DNA of 64,000 bases from contig JABTTQ020000228.1 in assembly GCA_016081115.2 (NCBI GenBank), positions 620,001 through 684,000 of the forward strand, given 5' to 3'. The translations under genes were made by a program, and so were the position numbers. Positions 11,201 to 22,231 of the stretch are shown here, piece by piece. How positions within the stretch are numbered: the first letter of the stretch is position 1; the number at the start of each line of letters is the position of its first letter. This DNA is from Rehmannia glutinosa (lineage: Eukaryota; Streptophyta; Magnoliopsida; Lamiales; Orobanchaceae). The notes beneath the pieces are model-generated. The model made no database searches. It was not told where the DNA came from and saw nothing but the letters and a program-made list of their open reading frames with translations.

Positions 11201-11249
11201 ATCCCACATCGCTACAGCAATAACATGAGAACAAAAACTCTCATATAAG
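11201..11249 (+). promoter_or_regulatory. Third snRNA-type promoter (USE and TATA), in front of a U5 fragment
   Basis: ATCCCACATCG (11201-11211) is a perfect upstream element and TATAAG lies at 11244-11249, again 32 bp apart. It drives toward the PPR gene's 3' end on the opposite strand. Confidence 0.75.
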
Positions 11250-11257
11250 TACGTAAA

Positions 11258-13413
11258 CTATAACCCTTTTACTCTTATGCAGCCGCGCAGTGAGCACATA
11301 GCGAAACCAGCCAGTTTCATTTCATTCACCAACATGTCTAATTTTTCTAATAAACCTGCCCGTCGATAGCCAGCGCCCAATAAATCATAAGTAGATCTCT
11401 TGAGTTCGTAAAAATTTCTTATACACTCCAAAAACAAGTCTAACCTATCATAAGCTTCTTTCCTGAAATAAGAACAAATTACCTTTTCAACATCATCTTC
11501 GCAGCTAAACGAGATCCCATGCTTTAGCATTCGCCCTACCAGTACTCAACATCGTCTAATCTATCTTTGTCTGCATACAGTCTTATCATTGAACAGTAAA
11601 CCAGTGAAAGAACTTCTGACGTTTGATCAGATTCGGATAAAATCACTAGTAATTCTTCCAGCTCTTCGACCAATCCCAGTTCAAAGTATAAATTCGCAAC
11701 CTGTTTGGCCATTTTTCGATCCATTCGCCATTTACCATTCGGTAAAAACTTCAAAATCTCTTTGACCCTATTGCAATTTCTCTGCTGACAATACATTATG
11801 AGCATGTTTTGAAAAATGGTTTCGTTAGGCATTAGACCGGCTAAAATCATTTCGTCGAAGTATATTTGAGCATCCTCGAAAGTTTTTGATCTGATACAAC
11901 ACTGTATGAGAAAACCGTACGTTTGAGCATCGGCAGAAAATCCAGAGGCCTTTTCAGCTGTTAACCAAGCTTCAGTTGCGCTCTTGTTTCCCAAGTTTGC
12001 AAATGCCGAAATGAAAGCACTATAAGTGTCAGAATTGGGTCTGCAGCTCTCGGAACACTCCATTATTTCGAATAAGCTTAATGCTGTTAGCAAATTACCT
12101 AAAGATAAGCTTGTCGATATAAGTGCATTGAAGACCGAAGATGTAGGTTTAATTCCCTGAGCCTCCATTGACGTAAATACTAGCAATGCGATAGGTAGAT
12201 TTCTTATGTTTCCACATAAAGATATCAACTGAGCATAACAATCTTGATTTTTCCTGTCATCTTTTGTCAATTTCTCTAATTTCCATTCGATAACCTGGCT
12301 ATAACAAGCAAAGAATAATGTATCAGTGATAATTCATGATGCAATATGCAGCCCATCACATCTACTGTAAAAATATCAATCATAAAATTCTTAGAAAAAT
12401 AAAAATGGAAAAAGAGACATACGTAACGACTAAGACACTCAACGAAATCACATCGAAAAATTGCAGACCGGAAATCCTTAATCATCACTAGACACACCCA
12501 CAGAAGAAGAAAAAATAACATCAACTCATAATCACACACAGCACAATAGTATAACACACTTAAACGGAATAAATGGATTTCGGGTTCAAAGATTGTGCAT
12601 GTTGTGTTGGTTTAAGCTTGTTAGACCTTATTACTACGATTGTGTTGACAATCAAACTGAGCATGAATCAGAATTTGGGCATTTATTCTTGCAGACTGGA
12701 AGCCCTAACATTGTTTTTCCTTTAATCAACAAATAGCTCACTTAGTTTCTAAAATAACAACAAAATTTGTTTTCCGAATACAATCAGCAATAAACAATCT
12801 CAGATTAATGAGGTCTTAGAATTCTGCCACAACTCCACCTTACATTGCAATGCCCAGTTTTCTACAGCATATAATCAGATGGTCTGATCTTTTGACAAAA
12901 TTATATCAACTGAGATTTATTAACAATCTTGATTTAGAGTCCTAATTATTAACTTCTATAGTATCAATCCAAATATCTTCAAATATATGATCCAAATAGG
13001 AGCAGTTATTAACTCGCGCAATGCTGAATTTATCAATTATGCCTTTTGCATATTTGATAAAAAAAAAAAAAGATGGTTAATTCGATTAGGAAAAAAAAAA
13101 AACAACAAAAAAGAGAGAGCAATATAATTACCAAATTAGCTTTCTGCGGAGCAGAGGTATTGAGAGAAGATAGGAGAGCAGCCCAGGGAAACTCTGTTGA
13201 TCCGTAGCTGAACTCAGAGTCGAGGGTTGATTTGATTCTCGAAACCGGCGCTTTCAGAAGCTTCTGAAGCAGAGGGACATCAGTTGATGCCGACGAAGAT
13301 TCGTGATTCTGGATGACGAAAAGTCGTGCAAATCGGCGCCAGCTATCAGTTATAAGTGAAGAATTTTTGGCTCGAAAAATCGGTAGCGAAACTCTACTGC
13401 GAGCTGCCGCCAT
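11258..13413 (-). CDS. Pentatricopeptide repeat (PPR) protein, two exons, one frameshift
   Basis: Exon 1 is 13413-13132 (ATG at 13413, MAAARSRVSLPIF...). The intron has GT at 13131 and AG at 12295; exon 2 starts at 12294 (VIEWKLEKL) and runs to a TAG at 11258, about 438 residues. The N terminus is rich in Arg, Ser and Ala with few acidic residues, like an organelle transit peptide. At least four to five 35-residue PPR units are readable, for example CYAQLISLCGNIRNLPIAL and TYGFLIQCCIRSKTFEDAQ. P-class PPR proteins bind organellar RNA. The frame is broken once at 11536-11541: GAGTACTGGTAGGGCGA reads on as VGRMLKHGIS if one base is restored. The last residues and the stop come from antisense U5 DNA. 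Recent damage or an assembly error are both possible. Confidence 0.7.
11276..11305 (+). pseudogene. Truncated U5 snRNA (first ~30 nt only)
   Basis: GCAGCC-x-x-GCA-x-TGAGCACATAGCGAA matches the 5' end of the U5 gene at 9801-9827 with few changes, at the same distance from its TATA box. The match stops at 11305, where antisense PPR coding sequence begins. The loop, Sm site and 3' stem are missing, so no U5 RNA can form. Confidence 0.75.
12295..13131 (-). other. Intron of the PPR gene
   Basis: 837 bp with GT...AG borders on the minus strand; the joined reading ANL-VIEWKL is in frame. AT-rich, no gene inside. Confidence 0.65.
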
Positions 13414-13918
13414 TGATGTGAATTCGCTGAGCTTGCGGGCTTTCCTTCTTCTGGCCTTGGTCAGGCTTAACAGTTTTCGATTTAATTGAAATCGTGTCCC
13501 TTGCGACTTATGGAACAATTAAACAACGCTTTTGGATTGTTGGATTTCTATTAATAGCATTTAGGTCCCCAGTTAGTTACATAAAAAGTGAAAAGTTAAG
13601 GTTAAATCTTTTTAACAAAATCTTTTATACAAAAATGAAATTTATTTACAGAATACCATAAAATGAAATGAGTTACCAAATATAGTAAGAAGTTGGATCA
13701 ATAACTTCTTTTTTTATTAAATAGTGAAGGGGACAATTTAGGTTAATCCGGGGCGGAAAAGCTAATTGACATACCAAAGGGGTGCTCGTAATATAATCTC
13801 AAAGTCAGGGGGGTTAAATGCTAATTTTCCCAAAATCCATTCCGAATCCCAATAATCCATCCTTCCCCTCCTCCAAAACTCAGTTACTTTCACACACTGA
13901 AATAAACCATAGCAAGAA
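13414..13918. promoter_or_regulatory. Shared divergent promoter region of PPR and EngB genes
   Basis: Only 505 bp separate the two start codons, which point away from each other. The region is AT-rich; I did not find a convincing TATA box for either gene. Confidence 0.5.
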
Positions 13919-16900
13919 ATGTTTCTAACTCAAAAATTCCCAAGAATCCATTCCCACTTTCTCATATCCACACTCAAATCCCCCAAACCCCAAAATTCTT
14001 CCTAATCACCTCAACACTCTTATCCAAATCCCAGCCTGAAACCAACTCCGTACCCTTAGCCTCACCCCTCTCCCATTTCTCTTCACTCGCCGCCACCCCC
14101 ACCACCACCGTAGCTCCATCACCGCCCCTAGAGCAAGAAAGTTTACAACTCTCTCTCGAAACCCTTTTCGTGCCGCCAGAAACTGACGTTTCTTCGCTTA
14201 AAACCGCGCCTTTGAGCGCTAGAATCTTGAAGGGCTCGAACATTGTGCTGAGCAAGTACGCTGGAGATGGCGTGGACGTTGTGAATGCGGAGTTTGTGAA
14301 GAGCAGTGTTAAAACTGAGGATTGCCCCTCTGATGGTATCCCGGAGTTTGCGCTCGTGGGGCGGTCTAATGGGGAAATCATCGCTTCTTAACTCGCTCGT
14401 TAGGCGCAAGCGCCTCGCTCTTACTTCTAAGAAGCCTGGTATCAAACACTTTCTGTGCGTGTGTGTGGGTTCTATGTCAAATTGTCTTCTGTGTGTTGGA
14501 TTTTGAGTAATGTGATAGCAAGTGGTTAATTTGTTTGTGGATAGTTAGTTGTATGGAGAAGTATTTAGTTCTGGATTATCATTTTTGGTCATAAAAAGGT
14601 TGCATTTTTGTTTCAATTTTTGGTGAATTCAGGACCTTGTAAAAGACATAGATGAAAAAGTATGTTAGAATTGAAATGTATGAGTAATTTATTCTTTCTA
14701 GGATTTGGTATGGTTTTGTTTAATTTTGGAGTAATATGAAGGAGTTGTGAAATTTTGACTTTGAGTGTATTGTCTTGTTCTAATTTTATAGAACTCTGGT
14801 GAAAAGAGTGGATCTTTTGATAATGTGAAGGGGAGGAAGACTTTGGTGAATAAAAACATGATATATAGTCTGTTAGATGGATATGGAGTCATGTAGATGG
14901 AAATAATATATGGAGTTTGATGCAAGTGGCAAATATGACAGGAATTGTGGATAAGTTTTAGTACGAGTTATACACCAGTCTTTTGCATTTTGGGTCATCA
15001 TTGACACAACAGCATAGTTGTTAAAAGGCGGAGGCGCACTACGACACTAGAGCTCTTGGAGCCTGAGGCACAAGGCGCAAGGCGAGGCGCACGCCTTGTG
15101 GAAGTGAGGCACAAAAAAAGAAAGAAATAAAAAACATATATATATATATATATATATTTCAAAGAAAATAAAATTTATAACATAAACATGCATAAATTCA
15201 TACTTTAGACATCCATTATCAAAAAAGAAGCAAAAAGAAGGATGTTCAAGTGAGTGGGCGTTGTTTAGGACCTCTGGTTCTGTTATTGAGCATATTGTTT
15301 TCACTTGGGCTTATGTTTAATAAGTGGCCCAACTTTATACAATTGCCCAATTTAAACAAACCATAGGAAACTTAGGCTGAACTCAATAAATACATAATTT
15401 ATTTGAGGCGCGCTCATTCAACACTCAGCGCCTGTGCGCGTGCCTGAGAGGCTATGAGGCGCACATGCCAGCGCCTTGTGTGCCTTGAGCCTGAGGCACG
15501 CCTTTGACAACTATGCATAACAGAGACACTGCTTCACCCTCGTAGACTTAGACTTGGGTTTGAATTGTCCACATTTAGAACTTCTCCTTGTCTTGTAAGT
15601 GAAGGGAGTAAAGTTCTGTTTACTCTGAGATGCAAAAAGAAAGGTGTGGAGCATCATAAATTTATCTAACCTTGTTGTAATGTAGGAGAAAGCATTTAAT
15701 TGAATCAACTCAAATCAGAAGTCATTGTACCCTTCATTTAGTAAAATATTTAATTAAAACAATGTTATTATTGGTTACTTTTGCAGGGAAAACGCAATGC
15801 ATCAACCATTTCCGCATTAATGATAGCTGGTACCTGGTGGATTTGCCGGGCTACGGGTATCAAACTGACTCTGGAAATACTTGCACTTTATTTCCTTTTT
15901 TATTGAGCTCATGTATATGCGTAGGAGTTAGTAGTAAAATCTGCAAATGTGACGACAACAACTGTTAGATTATAATCTGAATGGAATTGCAAATATAAGA
16001 GTCTTGTTTGATTGAATTTTATTGTCACTGGTGCTTAATTTTCTATATTATGCCAAAATTTTGATTTAATGTTGGAGTACAAGAACATGATTATATGCAT
16101 ATAACAGTTTACCTTTTTGATCGTGTTAATGAACCTCATCACCTAAATCTCCAATTGATTTTAAGTTTATCGGAGTAATATAATTTTTGAAGATAAAGCT
16201 ATATCAGCGGGAGGCATCTTGAATATCTTCTGAAAATGTTTAATGCTCACTTCTTGCTTATTAAACTATTAGTGTAGATGAATTTTTTTATTGATAATTG
16301 GCATATGATTATTCATTGTTTGTTTGTGTTCAATAGGTATGCAGCTGCACCACATGAAGTTCGGACGGACTGGGCCAAATTCACAAAGGACTACTTCCTC
16401 AATCGCCCAAACCTCGTCTCGGTATTCCTTCTGATTGATGCCAGCATTCCTGCCAAAAAGATTGATCTCGAGTATGCTAGTTGGCTGGGACAAAATCAGG
16501 TTATTTTGTTCTACCTTCCGACACATTGATAGTATCCCATCTCAGTAATATGCTTGAGTCTCTATAAGCTTAAGAGTTGAATAACACACTAATGGAATCA
16601 TGAGATTGGTTGTTAAAAAAATTTGTAAAAGTTTCCCTTAAAAATATTTTTTGCCCCAATATAAAATTGTTTGTGGAATTTTTTTAAAAATAAACTATCC
16701 ACTCATTCTCACTTTTTCAATCATCAATCACATCAAATATTATTTTAGTGAAAACATCATTAACAACTATCATTATTACACAGTCGTATCATAAATACAT
16801 TATTCACTCTCTCTTAGTTTTCAAATTACTTACTGTTTTACGAAAATAAATCATCACATCAACTATTATCATCACATTTTCACCCTACATCCAATCACAC

Positions 16901-17980
16901 TTCCAAAAAATTTCACAACTTTTCAAAAACAACTTTTCACCACTATTCAGGGACGGACGTACAGTCCCTGGTGGGGGGGGCACGTGCCCCCCCTCAAATT
17001 TTTTTTATAATTGCTATATATAATTAAATTTTACTTATTATAAATTAGGTAGGTCACAACCAATACCCCAGCCCATCTCGGCAGGCTCAAATCCAATCCT
17101 TTTTTTAGTTTTTTTTTTTAACTTTTATTAGTTATAAATTCATTAGGTTTAGGAATTAGGAATAACCAAAAATAAAGGCGTGCACTTCCGTAGTTCCGTC
17201 TTCCTCCAATCATCTCGGTAGATCAAAGATTTCAAGAAAAAAAATTCTCAACAAAACAAAAAACCCAATTTCTTTGAGATAAAAATCAAAAATCACCATT
17301 AGAATTTTGAAAAGATATGGAGCGGTACTTCAAAAGAGCATTAGAACCACCATTTTCTACCGGAAAAAGGACGATAACACCAAATAATGAGTCTATTATG
17401 CAAATATTTCAGTCTATGAAAACTCGTAGATTTCAATAAATGCTAGATTGCTTAGTAATAAAAAATTTATTTTTGTTGTATATTGTGCCCCCCTGTACAA
17501 AATTTCTGGATTCGTCCCTGCCACTATTCACTTAAAAATTGAAAGTGGACGGAATGAAAGGCCATCCAATCGCAGCCTAACTAATCATACTCAGAACTTT
17601 CATTTGTTTTCATGGTCAAACGCTACAAATAATAAAGTAAATCATGCACGCAAAAAATAAAAACTTTGTGGCAATATCATGCATTGATTCAATTATTGTT
17701 TTTGATATAAGGTCTTTAATTGGCGTGAATGTAATGAGTAGTTATGTTCACTTGATTTTCAGATTCCTATGACTTTGGTATTCACCAAATGTGACAAACG
17801 GAAAAAGAAAAAGAACGGAGGAAAAGACCTGAAGAAAACGTGCAAGATTTTCAGGAGTTAATACGCGGTTTCTTCCAGACAGCGCCACCTTGGATTATGA
17901 CCAGTAGTGTCACAAATCAAGGTCGAGATGAAATATTACTGCACATGTCCCAATTACGGAACTACTGGCTAAAGCATTAA
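13919..17980 (+). CDS. EngB/YsxC-type GTP-binding protein, four exons, three frame breaks
   Basis: Exons by splice borders and reading: 13919-14438, 15787-15856, 16337-16499, 17763-17980. The motifs appear in order: G1 GRSN[V]GKSSLLNSLVRR (about 14360), G3 YLVDLPGYGY (across exons 2 and 3; DLPGYG is typical of EngB), G4 FTKCDKRKKKK and G5 SSVTNQG, ending NYWLKH and TAA. Bacterial EngB is a GTPase of large-subunit ribosome assembly; plant homologues (an Arabidopsis example is EMB2001, from memory) act in organelles, and the long Ser/Pro-rich start fits a transit peptide. Three breaks: between 13919 and 13990, 2 nt missing in the P-loop (AATGGGGAAA for AATGTGGGGAAA), and 1 nt missing after KKKKNGG. 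All conserved residues remain, so sequencing error is as likely as pseudogenisation. Confidence 0.72.
14439..15786 (+). other. EngB intron 1
   Basis: GT...AG intron joining CCT-G to GG-AAA, which gives KKPGKTQ in frame. It contains an inverted-repeat element (15012-15516). Confidence 0.6.
15012..15516. mobile_element. 505-bp inverted-repeat element in EngB intron 1
   Basis: The ends are near-perfect inverted repeats: GCATAGTTGTTAAAAGGCG on the left and, as reverse complement, GCATAGTTGTCAAAGGCG on the right. Just inside both ends are GC-rich GAGGCGCAC/GGCACGCC tracts that keep the inverted symmetry. The core is AT-rich with a (TA)n run (15133-15158). No coding capacity. I could not settle a target duplication. 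Confidence 0.65.
16948..17520 (+). mobile_element. hAT-type deletion derivative in EngB intron 3
   Basis: Perfect 8-bp target duplication CCACTATT at 16940-16947 and 17521-17528. The ends are CAGGGACGGACG and CGTCCCTG (inverted). Eight-base duplications and CAGGG-type ends are typical of hAT. A G-run/C-run (about 16971-16991) lies near the left end. Confidence 0.88.
17317..17439 (+). pseudogene. N-terminal remnant of a hAT transposase-like protein
   Basis: A 40-codon frame starts MERYFKRALEPPF and ends TRRFQ-TAA. MERYFKR/MDRFFKR is the common start of plant TTF-zinc-finger/hAT-dimerisation proteins, just before the zinc finger. Everything after it is deleted, so the element depends on a partner for movement. 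Confidence 0.6.
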
Positions 17981-19300
17981 GTTATTGTGATCCACCGAAC
18001 TAATCACCTCCACGGTGGTGTTGCTTTTAACATTCTATTTTATACCATGATAATGGCGGAGAGTTTTCCTAAAGGTTTGTATTCATATGTTTCCGTTTAG
18101 TAGAGTTCTACGTCGGGTGTCTTCTAATAGTTATTGAAAGCTTGTATCAAAGAAGGCTCTTGCGAGATTGGACTTTTGAAAAAAGCAGAAGCCAGTGCAT
18201 TTTATGTAAATTAAGCACCCTTTAGCAGTTTGAAAAAAGCAGAAGCCAGTGCATGTGAGCTCTTGTTTCTCGTGGAAAAGTCGCACTAATTATATATTTT
18301 CACTTGGAAAACTATTAGGAAGATGTATCTGGCCTTGGTAGTCCCGTAGATGTTATATAACATGTTATAAGACGTTTTTATAAGTTGTTTGAGAGCTTAT
18401 AAGCTCCTAATATTTGTTTGGATTTTCTTTTTTTTTTTTTTGAAAGAGCTAATAAGTTACTAAACAAAATTTGTTCAAGAGCTTAAAAGTTGTTTTGAAA
18501 AAAGTGAGGTGATCTATCTTTCTTTAAAAAATAAAATTTAACAATTCCTTTAATTTTGACTCAATAATCTGATACTTACATCTTATAATATAGGGATATT
18601 ACAAAAACACCCTTGAGGTTTGGACTAGTTACAAAATAATTCAGAGATACAGATACTTTGAAAATACAAAAGAAATCCTCATAATCAATTTGAATTTGCC
18701 TTTAATTTAAGGGAGTAAAATATTTTTATAAATAACAGGGGTTTGTCTGAAATGTTTTACTTCATTGAGAAAATGTAAGATGAAATTAAATCTCAATGGG
18801 GTTTTTGCAATTTTCAAAAACCGTTTTTGTAATTAGCCCGAACCTGAGTTTTTTTTTTTGTAATTATCCTATATCTTATTTTATTCAATTACTAAATATA
18901 TATTATATGCTCTAAAAACGTCTACTAAAATGTAAGATCTTGTAAAAGAGACCATGAGTTGTAAGGTGATGCTACTAGCAAATGGAACATGTAAAGCCAA
19001 TTATATCCATGTTTAAACTCTACATTATTTTGGTACTTGAATTTGCACACAAATTCAATATAATTAACTTCCAAAGTCCATCAACAGTTTGAACTGTAAC
19101 TTTTGACAAAGTTTAGAACATGGCCGAGTTTTGCGGAAAACCTGCTTTACAAAGATCAAGAGGTCACTGCACCAACTTCTCCCTTGCAGCTTTAGTGCAT
19201 ATCAACAACAAACAACCATAAACTAAGCTTTTTCTTCCACTACGTAGAACTCATACCACGCCATAATTTAATATCAAATATCATATTTCTTATGACTGTT
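17981..19300. other. EngB downstream region, no further gene
   Basis: Contains the probable EngB 3' UTR with a short direct repeat (GAAAAAAGCAGAAGCCAGTG near 18179 and 18233) and, at 18350-18500, a worn stretch with GAGCTTATAAGCTC typical of the Tourist-like MITE at 49610. Confidence 0.4.
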
Positions 19301-19960
19301 TTATAAAATTTTCGAACCTACTTAGATCCTATATATAACACCTTTATTGATTTCTCATTTCTCTGTTTTATAAAATTTTCCAACCTCCTTAGTTTCATTC
19401 TATTCAATGATAGATCCTAAATATTTAGAACTTTCCGATACATCAATACACCATTATCAATTATCTCATTGTTACTTTTACTTCTATAAAATGACACTGC
19501 ATGTCCTCATTTTAAACCCTGGTAAAACCTTTTAATTCTAATGTCTCTAAAAATTTCAAATTCCGTATTAACTCCTCCCATCTCATCGATTAAAGCATCA
19601 TCATCTGCAAACAATCCGTTCTGGAATAACTTTTTTTTGTAATTATTTAGTGACCTCATTACTTATTATTACAAAAAAGTATGATCTCTAATGTAAAAAA
19701 CTTGTAATATTTGAAAATTCATGAGACATCCGCACAAGTGCCTTATTCATGTTACATCATTATAAAAGTATTTGACATTCATGTTACATCCTAAATATGT
19801 GTTATTGTTCAAGGTCAACAAAAACCATATGAAATCTAGTTCTCTCGTTATAATGCTCACATTCATAAAATGAAATGTGGAGTTTTATTTGTAAACCTTC
19901 CAGCCATAAAACCAAATCGATTATGAGGTATATTAGTTACTTTTCTCGACCTTGTTTGAA
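19300..19960 (-). pseudogene. Second RTE LINE remnant
   Basis: Minus-strand readings give NRFGFMAGR (RTE: QFGFMPGRST), CEHYNERTRFHMVFVDLEQ (compare CEQYNERK...MVFIDLEK in the complete copy) and LFADDDALIDEMGGVNTEF (the RT catalytic FADD box region). The DNA also aligns to 6000-6430 of the intact element. It is heavily mutated and internally deleted; neither end is visible. It has the same orientation as the first copy but is clearly older. Confidence 0.7.
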
Positions 19961-20145
19961 ACACCAAATCCACAAAAAGGATAATCAATGGTGAACTGAA
20001 TATATTTATCTTCTGTAAGTTACTTTTGAAGCTAACAGAAACACCACCAAGAGCCTCTTTCCCCATGTTCCAGTGGTAGTTCTTCCAATTCCCTTGAAAA
20101 TATGGTTATCAATGCTCCAACCACAAAATAATATTCCTTTCAAAC

Positions 20146-20370
20146 TAGGGGTGACAAATCATATCATCATATCGTGTTCATATCGCACTATTGTTTTGTT
20201 TTTTGTGTTATCTATCTTATTTCATATTAAATACAATAATAATTGTAATTTTAACTTAATTTACAATTTTGTGTTCATGTCTATTTCATATCAAGTAATG
20301 TAGTGCTTTATCTAGTACTTTGTCTGTGACACTGATTATAATCATGAAATGTAAATTATTGTCAGCCCTA
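20146..20370. mobile_element. hAT-type MITE, 225 bp
   Basis: Ends TAGGGGTGACAA and TTGTCAGCCCTA (inverted, one mismatch). Flanks TTTCAAAC (20138-20145) and CTTCAAAC (20371-20378) form an 8-bp target duplication with one change. Interior AT-rich, no coding capacity. Confidence 0.8.
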
Positions 20371-20604
20371 CTTCAAACTAGTAACCTCTGATTATTTGAC
20401 AACACAATACAACATAAAAGATTCGAATTGAAATATAAGAAAAATAACATGGGAGTGATGCAATAACAACTCAGTCCCTTAGATGTTCATTAAAATTTGC
20501 GATCATATTCGCAAATCATTACAGGTCTGTATTACTCATCATCGTTGTTTTGCACACTCCCAAGAACACATCAAACCAAAAATTAAATTTTAAAAAAGAA
20601 GATC

Positions 20605-21240
20605 CAAATAAAACATATTGTTCAAAAGTATAGCTGCCCTAAATGTTCTCCAGAACAACTCAAGAGTTTGATAACGAAGAAAATCAAGAATATAGAGCAA
20701 CACACTCAATTTTGCTTCAGGGAACGAGTCATTCAGATATGGGTAGAAACTGATGACCATCTGAAGAAGCATCACATAAAAATGGATTCAAGTAAAATAT
20801 GTTATTCAAATGGAAACAAAATTATAGCTGCCCAATTTGTTCTCCAGAAATACTCAAAAAGGATTTGTAAAGAAGAAATCTAAAAAAAAAGAGCAACAGT
20901 CACTTTTGCTTCAAGGGAACGAGTCAATCAGATACGCGTGAATCTGACGACCAGATAGTGAAGCATTAGAGATAAATTCTCAGATATTCACAATTCAATA
21001 TTCCATACATTCACATAGAAATTCTAATCGACTTTTATCTGAAGTATATATCACACACACAGTACGTGTTTGGCATCTCCTCTTTCCAAAATCACCTGTA
21101 AAGTAAATAATTATTAGCTATAAAAAAACTGAAAATTCACCATTAAAACTTTGCGTACAGATGATTTGTAAGTCTAATTAACGAAGAAGGAAACTAGAAG
21201 AGAAAGAGAATAACCATGAGTACTGCGAGGAATGGTGACC
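20605..21240 (-). ncRNA. Probable noncoding RNA gene with two related ~185-bp units
   Basis: Two diverged direct copies (about 20611-20775 and 20795-20970) share GCTTCA-GGGAACGAGTCA, TCAGATA, ATAGCTGCCC and GTTCTCCAGAA. On the minus strand each begins with a possible hairpin: arms GCTTC and GAAGC, inner arms TTCAGAT and ATCTGAA, with an unpaired TGACTCGTTCCC on one side. That resembles an H/ACA snoRNA pocket. No long reading frame runs through. A strong promoter lies just upstream (21240-21380), and a plausible intron end (TTTACAG, near 21090) follows. Promoters with telo-boxes and site II elements drive snoRNA and ribosomal protein genes in plants. The snoRNA reading is inference; the target is unknown. 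Confidence 0.4.
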
Positions 21241-21380
21241 GAGGTACATATACAGAGGAATAAGAGTTTATTAGTGGCTTTATATTGTTGGCCGATTTAT
21301 ATACAGAGGAATTAGGGTTTATCAGTGGCTTTATTTTGTTGGGCTTTACCTTCGGGTCTTCAATTAGAGGCCCATTACTA
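21240..21380 (-). promoter_or_regulatory. Telo-box/site II promoter with tandem duplication (minus strand)
   Basis: Minus strand, in order: ATGGGCCTC (site II, TGGGCC), AAGCCCAAC (GCCCA), AAACCCTAA (perfect telo-box), TCTGTATATAA (TATA). A second, weaker copy follows: AAGCCACTAATAAACTCTTA and CTGTATATG. The two copies are about 52 bp each. This promoter type belongs to translation-related and snoRNA genes in plants. Confidence 0.7.
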
Positions 21381-21399
21381 CACTGGTTTTCGGTCAATT

Positions 21400-22228
21400 T
21401 ACGTTATTCATTGCAACATTTTCGGTAAAAATAACTAACTTTTTATTATGTACTTTTACACACAAAAAAAAAAAGTAAAAAGTAATTATTGTTAAGTAAT
21501 TGGTAGAAGTCATTTTATTGCCTATCCAAAAAAATCACAACTTGACATTGTTTCGAAATAGACTTTGAAGTAATTGGTTTGTAGCCTAGTAGTGGGAAGA
21601 CATTTGTAAAATTCAGGCATATGTTTGGATTCAATACCTCCAAATTATTTCCCCTACTACGATTTGTACTAAAAAAAGTAGACTTTTAGAAAAGTAACTT
21701 ATTTTCTCTAAAATCACCCACCTATATGTTCCATAAAATAGAGATCATATATCAAAATTTCAGTTCTTTCTTATTTCACTTGATTATTTAATTATTTTAC
21801 TATGAGTGGGTTTTTAATAGAACCATGTCACACTCTCTAATCCGTGAGACGCATCATCCGATCGAATCCATCAAATCTGAAAGAATTATAGCACATATAT
21901 TTACCAAAAGTTTTGCAGAGTAAGGATGTGATTGCAGATGTGGTCACATTCACAATCACATGTAGCGGAATTTTGAAAACAATAACAAGACATACGAAAT
22001 AAAAATTGTCTACAAGCCAACAAGCTTGCAGACGTGCCAATATGGCAAAAAATTTCCACTAGTAAAAATTGTTTAATCCCGTATACAAAAATTACTAAAA
22101 TCCAACTAGTAGAAACTCAACAAAAAAATCCTATCTAGAGTATATCTGATCTATGTAATTCAACTCATCCAACAATAGACATGTGTGGACTTTGTTAATC
22201 ACAAGACTAAAAACAATGGATAAAAAGC
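21400..22228. other. Intergenic DNA
   Basis: AT-rich, no gene recognised. Confidence 0.4.
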
Positions 22229-22231
22229 TAA

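Larger units (their letters stand above)
16500..17762 (+). other. EngB intron 3
   Basis: GT at 16500 and AG at 17761-17762; the joined reading GQNQ-IPMTLVF is in frame. It hosts a 573-bp hAT derivative (16948-17520). Confidence 0.6.
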
